In this document: piece after piece, positions 57,608 through 64,000 of the stretch
Layout: every line of letters starts with the position of its first letter
How positions within the stretch are numbered: the first letter of the stretch is position 1
Origin: Ruegeria faecimaris
Lineage (GTDB): Bacteria; Pseudomonadota; Alphaproteobacteria; Rhodobacterales; Rhodobacteraceae
Direction of reading: 5' to 3'
NCBI RefSeq assembly: GCF_900182615.1
Contig: NZ_FXTE01000001.1
Location: 434,001 to 498,000 of the forward strand
DNA length: 64,000 nt
Notes under the pieces: generated by a model
What the model was told of the DNA's origin: nothing
Database searches by the model: none
The model's input: the letters and a program-made list of their open reading frames with translations, nothing else
Position numbers and translations under genes: made by a program

Positions 57608-58576
57608 ATGAAAAACAGCAGCAAGCTTAGCCTCGGCGCGGTTGTCACGGCGGCTCTGATGGCGCCTGCGGCCTATGCCGAAGAGTTTATCACGATCGGC
57701 ACAGGTGGCGTGACCGGGGTGTATTACCCAACTGGCGGTGCAATCTGTCGTCTGGTCAACAAAGGGCGTAAGGAACATGGTGTGCGCTGCTCGGTCGAAT
57801 CGACCGGCGGTTCCGTGTACAACATCAACACCATTCGCGAAGGCGAGCTGGAGTTTGGTGTTGCGCAGTCCGACTGGCAGTACCATGCCTATAACGGCAG
57901 CTCGAAATTCGAAGAGGCGGGCCCGTTTGAAAACCTGCGCGCCGTCTTCTCGGTTCACCCCGAACCGTTTACCGTTGTGGCCCGTGCCGATTCCGGTGTG
58001 ACCAATTTCGAAGACCTGAAAGGCAAGCGCGTAAATATCGGTAACCCCGGTTCCGGTCAGCGTGGCACCATGGAGGTTCTGCTGGGCGAAATGGGCTGGT
58101 CCACTGACGATTTCGAACTGGCGACCGAGTTGAAGGCGGCGGAACAGTCTGCGGCGCTTTGCGACAACCAGATTGACGCAATGGTCTATACCGTGGGTCA
58201 CCCCTCGGGCTCGATTCAAGAAGCCACCACGGCTTGCGACTCGGTTCTGGTCAATGTCAGCGGCGAGGCCGTGGACAAGCTGGTCAACGACAACTCGTTC
58301 TACCGTACAGCTACTATTCCCGGCGGCATGTACCGCGGGTCGGATGGTGATACCGCGACATTCGGCGTTGGCGCGACCTTCGTGACTTCGGCGGACGTGT
58401 CGGATGATGCGGTTTATGCGGTTGTCAGCTCGGTTTTCGAGAACTTTGATGACTTCAAAAAGCTTCACCCGGCATTTGCCAACCTCAAGCCCGAAGAGAT
58501 GATCGCGGACGGCTTGTCAGCTCCGCTGCATCCGGGTGCCGAGAAGTACTATAAAGAAAAAGGCTGGATTCAATAA
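57608..58576 (+). CDS. TAXI-family TRAP transporter solute-binding protein
   Basis: A 322-residue periplasmic binding protein with a signal peptide (about 1-25, ending AYAEE). The TAXI core is [24 protein letters not shown] near residue 30, followed by [22 protein letters not shown]. It captures an unknown organic acid, often glutamate- or dicarboxylate-like, for the fused permease downstream. Confidence 0.95.
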   Translation: MKNSSKLSLGAVVTAALMAPAAYAEEFITIGTGGVTGVYYPTGGAICRLVNKGRKEHGVRCSVESTGGSVYNINTIREGELEFGVAQSDWQYHAYNGSSKFEEAGPFENLRAVFSVHPEPFTVVARADSGVTNFEDLKGKRVNIGNPGSGQRGTMEVLLGEMGWSTDDFELATELKAAEQSAALCDNQIDAMVYTVGHPSGSIQEATTACDSVLVNVSGEAVDKLVNDNSFYRTATIPGGMYRGSDGDTATFGVGATFVTSADVSDDAVYAVVSSVFENFDDFKKLHPAFANLKPEEMIADGLSAPLHPGAEKYYKEKGWIQ

Positions 58577-58588
58577 GCCAGACCTGAC

Positions 58589-58613
58589 GCGGGGTGCCCG
58601 TCGGGCGCCCCGC
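58589..58613 (+). promoter_or_regulatory. Intercistronic hairpin between TAXI and permease genes
   Basis: GCGGGGTGCCC and GGGCGCCCCGC form an 11-bp stem with one G-U pair and a 3-nt loop, 13 bp past the binding-protein stop. No T-run follows. Such a stem would protect the 3' end of a processed mRNA, or partly terminate it, giving more binding protein than permease. Confidence 0.7.
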
Positions 58614-58677
58614 ACAAAACCCGTATCAAGCGGGTGATTCAGAAGGCCGCAAATGGCCACGACGGGGAGACATTTTC

Positions 58678-61287
58678 ATGAGTTCCGAGACACAATCGAA
58701 CCGCCCGCTATCCGAAGAAGAACTACAGGATCTGGTCGCATCTTCAGATGCCGGAGGGCGTAATCCGGTTGGGAATGTAGGCGTTTTCCTTGCGATCGTG
58801 GCGGCGATCTGGTCGATCTTTCAGGTCGTACTTGCTTCGCCTCTGGCGAACTATGTGTTGCCCGGCAGCGTGGTTAACAATTCGCGTCAGTTTCACCTGG
58901 CCTTTGCGATGTTTCTGGCCTTTGCAGCCTATCCGGCGCTGAAATCCAGCCCACGGGATTATATCCCTGTGCATGATTGGATCATGGGGCTGCTGGGCGC
59001 GTTTGTGGCGCTGTACGGATATTTCTTCTACACCAAGATCGTTGATGCCGGAGGGCTGGCAGACGATACAGACAAATGGATCGCCCTGGGTGGGCTATTA
59101 CTGTTGTTCGAGGCCGCGCGCCGCGCGCTTGGCCCGGCGATGGCGATTATTGCGACGATCTTTTTGGCCTATGTCTTCTTTGGATCATCCGAATGGGTGC
59201 CCGAAGTCATCCGCTGGAAGGGCGCCAGCCTGAAAAAGGCGATGAGCCATATGTGGATCACCTCCGAGGGCGTGTTCGGAATCGCCCTGGGTGTTTCGAC
59301 CAAGTTTGTATTCCTGTTCGTTCTGTTTGGCGCCTTGCTGGATAAGGCCGGGGCAGGGAACTATTTCATCAAGATGGCCTTTGGCGCGCTGGGTCACCTG
59401 CGCGGCGGCCCCGCCAAGGCGGCGGTTGTGGGCTCAGCTGCGACCGGCCTGATCTCGGGCTCGTCCATCGCAAACGTTGTGACCACTGGTACCTTCACCA
59501 TTCCATTGATGAAACGCGTTGGGTTCAGCAGCGAACAGGCAGGTTCGGTCGAGGTTGCCTCTTCGGTGAACGGGCAGATCATGCCACCCGTCATGGGCGC
59601 TGCAGCCTTCTTGATGGTAGAATATGTGGGAATTTCCTATGTCGAGGTGATCACCCACGCCTTCCTGCCAGCGGCGATCTCATACATTGCTCTGGTCTAT
59701 ATCGTGCATCTCGAAGCCGTAAAGCGGAACATGCCCACGTTGGGCGACCGCGAAGTGAAACTGGCACGCACCGTGGTTGGTATGTTCTCGTTCTTCATTG
59801 TCTTTGCTGGGCTCTGCTATGGCTCTCAATACCCTGTGGAAGCAGTGACCAATTGGATGCCGAACTCGGCCGGTCTGGTCCTTAGCCTGATTGTCTGTGC
59901 CATCTACGTGGTGCTGCTGTATCTGGCCGCACAGGTGCCCGATCTGGAACCTGATGACCCGAATGCCAAAGAGGTGACGCTGCCGGTCATTAGCGAGATC
60001 TACAAGGCCGGTCTGCATTACCTTCTGCCGATCATCGTTCTGGTCTATTTCCTGATGATCGAACAGAAATCGCCCGGTCTTTCGGCCTTTTGGGCCACGT
60101 CCTTGCTGTTTGTGATCCTGCTGACGCAGAAACCGCTGAAGGCGATGTTCCGGGGGCAAAGCAACCTCTACAACGCGTTCATCGACGGTGTCGCGGATCT
60201 GTGGCAGGGCATGATCGACGGCGCGCGCAACATGATCGGTATCGCGCTGGCGACGGCCACGGCGGGTGTGATCGTTGGTACCGTGACCCTGACCGGTGTG
60301 GGCCAGGTGATGGCCGATCTGGTCGAGTTCCTGTCGGGTGGCAATCTGATCCTGATGCTGATCATGGTCGGTATCCTCAGCCTGATCCTGGGCATGGGCC
60401 TGCCGACCACTGCGAACTATATCGTCGTCAGTTCTTTGATGGCCGGTGTGGTCGTGGAGCTGGGCGCGCAGAGCGGGCTGATTGTGCCGCTGATCGCGGT
60501 GCATCTGTTCGTCTTCTACTTTGGCATCATGGCGGATGTGACACCGCCCGTGGGGCTGGCCAGTTTCGCGGCTGCGGCTGTATCGGGGGGCGATGCGATC
60601 AAGACCGGATTCATCGCCTTCTTCTATAGCCTGCGCACGGTCGCGTTGCCGTTTGTCTTCATCTTCAACACAGACCTTCTGTTGATTGATGTGACCTGGG
60701 TCGAAGGGATAATCGTTGCGATATTTGCGACGATAGCGATCCTTGTCTTTACGGCGGGCACGATGGGCTACTTCCTGACCCGCAGCCGGATCTATGAAAG
60801 CGTTGCCTTGGTCGCGGTTGCTTTCGCACTATTCCGTCCGGATTACTTTATGGACAGGATTTCACCCCCATATCAGACCGTTGAACCGGCTGCATTCACC
60901 GAAACGATCGGGGAAACACCGCCCGGAACCGAGGTGCGTCTGGTCATCAGCGGCCCGGATTTCGACACGCTTGAGATGGTGGATACCACGGTTGTCGTCT
61001 CTGTCGGTGACGAAGACGGCGGTCCTGCACGGGTTGATGCGATGGGTCTACTGCTGATCGAAGAGGACGGTCTGATCAAACTGGAAGAGCCGCTGTTCGG
61101 CGCGCCTGTTGCAGATGATCTGAGCATCTTCGACTATTACGGGGATGAGGCCGTGCGCCTGACCTCGGTCAGCCTGCCGTCAAGCCAGCCACCCAAGCAA
61201 CTGGTCTATATCCCGGCGATGATCCTGTTGGGTCTGATCGCCTTCCTGCAACGCGGCCGTGCCGCCAGACAAGGGGTGCCCGCATGA
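58678..61287 (+). CDS. TRAP transporter fused permease (4TM+12TM) with DUF3394
   Basis: An 869-residue membrane protein. A DctQ-like small subunit (about 35-175) is fused to a DctM-like large subunit (about 180-700) with many helices, and a soluble C-terminal DUF3394-like part lies at about 715-830. GSAATGLISGSSIANVVTTG and ILGMGLPTTANYIV are hallmarks of the fused TAXI-type permease. It is driven by an ion gradient. ATG 58678 with GGGGAGA upstream is chosen over the open frame to 58594. Overlaps the Usp gene as ATGA. Confidence 0.95.
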   Translation: MSSETQSNRPLSEEELQDLVASSDAGGRNPVGNVGVFLAIVAAIWSIFQVVLASPLANYVLPGSVVNNSRQFHLAFAMFLAFAAYPALKSSPRDYIPVHDWIMGLLGAFVALYGYFFYTKIVDAGGLADDTDKWIALGGLLLLFEAARRALGPAMAIIATIFLAYVFFGSSEWVPEVIRWKGASLKKAMSHMWITSEGVFGIALGVSTKFVFLFVLFGALLDKAGAGNYFIKMAFGALGHLRGGPAKAAVVGSAATGLISGSSIANVVTTGTFTIPLMKRVGFSSEQAGSVEVASSVNGQIMPPVMGAAAFLMVEYVGISYVEVITHAFLPAAISYIALVYIVHLEAVKRNMPTLGDREVKLARTVVGMFSFFIVFAGLCYGSQYPVEAVTNWMPNSAGLVLSLIVCAIYVVLLYLAAQVPDLEPDDPNAKEVTLPVISEIYKAGLHYLLPIIVLVYFLMIEQKSPGLSAFWATSLLFVILLTQKPLKAMFRGQSNLYNAFIDGVADLWQGMIDGARNMIGIALATATAGVIVGTVTLTGVGQVMADLVEFLSGGNLILMLIMVGILSLILGMGLPTTANYIVVSSLMAGVVVELGAQSGLIVPLIAVHLFVFYFGIMADVTPPVGLASFAAAAVSGGDAIKTGFIAFFYSLRTVALPFVFIFNTDLLLIDVTWVEGIIVAIFATIAILVFTAGTMGYFLTRSRIYESVALVAVAFALFRPDYFMDRISPPYQTVEPAAFTETIGETPPGTEVRLVISGPDFDTLEMVDTTVVVSVGDEDGGPARVDAMGLLLIEEDGLIKLEEPLFGAPVADDLSIFDYYGDEAVRLTSVSLPSSQPPKQLVYIPAMILLGLIAFLQRGRAARQGVPA

Positions 61288-61715
61288 CACGTTCTGTTCT
61301 GTGTGCTGTTGATATCAGCAATGGCAAAATTGATGGCCCGGTCCTTCAAAAGGCCGCTGCATTGGCCGATTTGGAGGGGGCGCAGCTGGATGTGGTCAGT
61401 GTTCTGCCCGATTTTGGAGAAAGCTGGGTGTCCGGCTTTTTCCAGGCGGATTTCCATGAAAAGGCATTGGCTGAGGCGCAGAAACAACTGACCGAGCTGT
61501 GCGCATCAACATTGGGCAGTGAGCGCAATGAAAAGATCCGCCATGTGGTGGCCACGGGCACGGCCTATCAGGAGATCCTGAGAACCGCAGAAAGCGCCGG
61601 ATCTGACCTGATCGTCATTGGGGCGCATAAGCCGGACTTCAAGGATTACCTGCTGGGTCCGAATGCTGCGCGCGTCGTGCGGCATTCGACAGTCTCGGTC
61701 TACGTGGTGCGATGA
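61284..61715 (+). CDS. Universal stress protein (UspA family)
   Basis: A 143-residue Usp. The nucleotide-binding pattern is seen in VIGAHKPDFKDYLLGPNAARVVRHSTVSVYVVR (G-2x-G-9x-G type, degenerate at its first Gly). Overlap with the TRAP permease implies a linked role. In Halomonas the Usp TeaD encoded with TRAP TeaABC modulates transport, and I infer a similar ATP-sensing role here. Confidence 0.93.
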   Translation: MTRSVLCAVDISNGKIDGPVLQKAAALADLEGAQLDVVSVLPDFGESWVSGFFQADFHEKALAEAQKQLTELCASTLGSERNEKIRHVVATGTAYQEILRTAESAGSDLIVIGAHKPDFKDYLLGPNAARVVRHSTVSVYVVR

Positions 61716-61716
61716 T

Positions 61717-62757
61717 CTAATACCCGGTCATTTCAAGATAGCCACGGCCTGAATGGCTGCCTGAGACCGTAACGGGGCCCTCCCAATAGGCAAAGCTGGT
61801 TGCCATCCAGGCTTTGGGTGTCAGGGCGCTGACGACAATATCCACCCCGCGGGCGGGGAGTGTGACACGCCATTCAATCGGGATATCCCGGTCAGCGACA
61901 TGAGCGGTCTGAAGCGGTTCAAAAGAAACGGAGCCATCGGCAAGCGCGGTGGTTTCGCCATCCTTGCCGATCCACGTGGCAGAGGTGAAATCCTCAGCCT
62001 CTCCGCGCAGGCGAAAGGCCATTAACTTATCGCCGCCTTCAAAGCTGAGCGAGAACCAATCCCATCCGCTTTGATCCTCGGCCAAGGGCTGCGAGGACCA
62101 TTCCCGATCCAGCCAACCCTGTCCGGTTACCGCAACATCCCCATCCGGCAGATGCACTGTGCCTGTCAGGTCGAAAAACGGCTGTGAATAGTAATGACTT
62201 GCCTGCCCCTGCGTAGACTTGACCGAATACCCGGCATCCCCGTGAAAGACCAAAGGCCCCGTTGCGCGCATTGACAGATCGTATCCGAACTCAGAACCGT
62301 TGGCCCTAATCTTCAGCGCATTAAAGTCGGGTCCGCGCATGTACCATTCGTCGATCCAGGCTTCGAATGGGGTGGCGGTTACCCCGGCCTGACCGATACC
62401 GCCCCGCGACAGGCGTTCAGCAAAGTAATGGGCATCAGGGGTGGTCAAGGCGGCATGGCCCAACCACAACTGCGGACTTTGCCAGGATTGCTCTTCATAG
62501 GGTTTCAGCGCCGAGCGGAACAAAGTCCATTGTACTCCGTAATCGCGCCCGTCTTCTCCTTTCAGGTTCGCGGTCAGATACCACCATTCGATCTTGAAAG
62601 TGGGATGGGGACCGTGATCCTGCGGAAAGCTCAACTGATACCCAAGCTGGGGGACGTCGAACCCGTCGGCCTCACCTCCAAGACCGGCAAAGCCCTGCGC
62701 CCGAAGTTGGGCGGGCAATAGCAGGGCCAGAATTAGGAACCAGACTTTAGCGTTCAT
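61717..62757 (-). CDS. AttH/CrtC-like lipocalin-domain protein
   Basis: A 346-residue protein with a signal peptide (about 1-20, ending LRAQG). It has the twin lipocalin-like fold of the AttH / hydroxyneurosporene synthase (CrtC) family: PHPTFKIEWWYLTANL near 50, and QGWLDREWSSQPLAEDQSGWDWFSL near 210. With the permease gene overlapping it by 11 bp upstream, it fits the attEFGH arrangement rather than carotenoid synthesis. Role unclear, possibly periplasmic lipid handling. ATG 62757 chosen; a TTG lies two codons earlier. Confidence 0.88.
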   Translation of the reverse strand: MNAKVWFLILALLLPAQLRAQGFAGLGGEADGFDVPQLGYQLSFPQDHGPHPTFKIEWWYLTANLKGEDGRDYGVQWTLFRSALKPYEEQSWQSPQLWLGHAALTTPDAHYFAERLSRGGIGQAGVTATPFEAWIDEWYMRGPDFNALKIRANGSEFGYDLSMRATGPLVFHGDAGYSVKSTQGQASHYYSQPFFDLTGTVHLPDGDVAVTGQGWLDREWSSQPLAEDQSGWDWFSLSFEGGDKLMAFRLRGEAEDFTSATWIGKDGETTALADGSVSFEPLQTAHVADRDIPIEWRVTLPARGVDIVVSALTPKAWMATSFAYWEGPVTVSGSHSGRGYLEMTGY

Positions 62758-64000
62758 TGGCAAACACTCTTAACAACTCGGCAGGCGGGATGCTCAGCAA
62801 CCGAAGGGCTGGAACCGCAGCGGCGATAACAGCGGCCAGTAAGGTCAGAAGAAATAGATAGAACCAGTCGCTTGGGAATAGGTACATTGGTAACCGCCAG
62901 CCAAACGCCTCGACATTGATGACCGTCAGCAACGTCCAGGCCAGAACTAACCCAAGCGGCAAGGCCAGCGCGGCGGTCAGAGAGGCGAGAAGCACGCTCT
63001 GCGTCAGTTCAAACCGCGCCAGTTGCGCCCGCGTCAGGCCAAGCGCCCAGACCGGTGCGATCTGAGGCAGCCGTTGTGTCCAAAGCGTCAGCAGGCTGGT
63101 CAGAATTGCAAATCCAGCAACCCCGAGCGTCAGGATATTCAGCGCAGAGGTCACCACAAATGTGTCTTCGAAGATTTCCGTGGATCGGGCCTTCATGTCT
63201 GCTTGATGAACGACTGCCTGCGGAGGAAGGTCAAATTCCGCCCGAAGCCTTTCGGCAACATCGCTGGCCTGATCAGGGGGCATGCGAACGCCATATCGCC
63301 GTTCCTCGGTATTGGGTGCGATATCTTCCAAAAGCTCCATCGACACGATGGCCTGTCCGGTTGGATTGCCATAATCAGAATAGACCCCTGCAATGACCAG
63401 CTTGTGACCCGGGCGGAGCGTGATTTGATCTCCGGGCCACAGACTGGATCTGCGCGCAAGCTGTTCGTTGATCAGAACGGCGGTTCCGGACATCACCTGA
63501 TCCCATACTCCGGGCACTGAGGCGATCAGCGGCCAGTTTTCTTGATAAACCGGATTGTTCACCACCCCGTAAAGAAACAAGGGGCCGCTTCCGTGCGCCA
63601 GCTCGACGCTGCGGATCGGCAAAACGGCGTCGACCTGAGGCAGCAGCCATTTCTTGATTTCCTGCGCCTGTTGTTCGTCGGCTGCGGTTATGTACAGTTC
63701 TGATGTCAGTCGTTGGTCAAGCCACCCAGTAAATGTCAGCCGGAAACTCGACACCATGGTTCCAACGCCGATATTTGCGGCCAATGCCAACATCAATGCC
63801 ATCAGGGCCAAAGAGAGACCGGGCAGTTGCGCCTGCATGTCGGCGAATACCCATTGTCTGACCGGACCGTTCTGTAGCTTCTGAAGTCCGGTTACTGCGA
63901 TCAGCAAGAGAAACGGTAAAATCAACGCAGAACCCGTCAGGATTCCGGCAACCAGCACGAACCCTGCGACCAAACCGTCGGCCACAAAGATTGAAACGAT
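62747..64000 (-). CDS. AttG-like ABC transporter permease (FtsX family), partial
   Basis: The C-terminal part of an FtsX/MacB-type permease; the frame is open to the window edge, so the 5' end is missing. Seen here: membrane segments near both ends and a large extracytoplasmic domain in the middle. The last three helices end in PALRLLSIPPAELLRVFANER. The family has an ATPase and lipoprotein-release-like roles; with AttH it likely forms an AttEFGH-type exporter or lipid-extracting system. Confidence 0.88.
   Translation of the reverse strand: MVSIFVADGLVAGFVLVAGILTGSALILPFLLLIAVTGLQKLQNGPVRQWVFADMQAQLPGLSLALMALMLALAANIGVGTMVSSFRLTFTGWLDQRLTSELYITAADEQQAQEIKKWLLPQVDAVLPIRSVELAHGSGPLFLYGVVNNPVYQENWPLIASVPGVWDQVMSGTAVLINEQLARRSSLWPGDQITLRPGHKLVIAGVYSDYGNPTGQAIVSMELLEDIAPNTEERRYGVRMPPDQASDVAERLRAEFDLPPQAVVHQADMKARSTEIFEDTFVVTSALNILTLGVAGFAILTSLLTLWTQRLPQIAPVWALGLTRAQLARFELTQSVLLASLTAALALPLGLVLAWTLLTVINVEAFGWRLPMYLFPSDWFYLFLLTLLAAVIAAAVPALRLLSIPPAELLRVFANER

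Noticed and set aside
1..64000. CRISPR arrays, insertion sequences, phage or integron signatures
   Set aside because: I looked for regularly spaced repeats, transposase motifs and integrase genes near the tRNAs and saw none.

Overview
The window comes from a marine-type alphaproteobacterium of the family Rhodobacteraceae (Roseobacter group, Ruegeria/Phaeobacter-like). The evidence is moderately high GC, the Entner-Doudoroff block zwf-pgl-pgi, a B12-dependent class II ribonucleotide reductase, the linkage trpGDC-moaC-moeA-lexA / comEC / gltX-gltA, a perfect alphaproteobacterial SOS box (GTTC-N7-GTTC) at lexA, TRAP-transporter genes, corrinoid proteins, and a DmdB-like acyl-CoA ligase. It is ordinary chromosome: no insertion sequence, prophage, CRISPR array or integron is visible, and gene density is very high.

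Layout. 0.1-5.7 kb: a SYLF lipid-binding protein, a radical SAM protein, then zwf-pgl-pgi. 5.8-9 kb: acyl-CoA ligase and a Baeyer-Villiger-type monooxygenase, convergent. 9.3-12.3 kb: two tandem tRNA-Asn copies, an MBL-fold hydrolase, an orphan histidine kinase and a CAU-anticodon tRNA. 12.3-19.2 kb: purM-purN, rnd, a lipoprotein, sufE, DUF1638, a corrinoid protein, and a PA0069-family radical SAM protein. 19.3-24.9 kb: gltA, gltX, comEC, lexA. 25-30.6 kb: the overlapping operon trpG-trpD-trpC-moaC-moeA, with a divergent polysaccharide-deacetylase-like gene. 30.6-36.6 kb: operon fabI-gpt-aminotransferase-ppiD-like-trpE. 36.7-39.1 kb: pdxH, a double cold-shock-domain protein, DUF192, tRNA-Pro and a lipoprotein. 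39.6-46.5 kb: nrdJ with structured flanking RNA, an EF-hand protein, an MttB-family methyltransferase and a small outer-membrane barrel. 46.7-50.7 kb: a candidate leader peptide, then cysS-cimA-squalene/phytoene-synthase-like. 50.7-57 kb: MFS permease, AlkA-like glycosylase, esterase, GNAT, ABM, VOC, RluE, HNH, DsbB and a VTT-domain protein. 57.1-61.7 kb: tRNA-Leu and a TAXI-TRAP transporter with a universal stress protein. 61.7-64 kb: AttH/AttG-like genes, the second cut by the window edge.

The most interesting signal lies before cysS. A well-placed Shine-Dalgarno precedes a 14-codon ORF encoding MNRMTCIIICCITC. Its last ten residues are only Thr, Cys and Ile. The operon downstream encodes cysteinyl-tRNA synthetase and citramalate synthase, the entry enzyme to isoleucine. 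Two mutually exclusive RNA pairings flank the ORF. This looks like an attenuator that could read both Cys-tRNA and Ile-tRNA charging; I know of no described counterpart in this group. Other leads are a multi-hairpin RNA with its own terminator downstream of nrdJ, a structured nrdJ leader, and a corrinoid/DUF1638 pair that may belong to a split methionine synthase.

Genome organisation also shows a pattern. Eight convergent gene pairs have stop codons overlapping or no more than 6 bp apart, with no room for a terminator. Three convergent pairs spaced about 50 bp each share one symmetrical hairpin.
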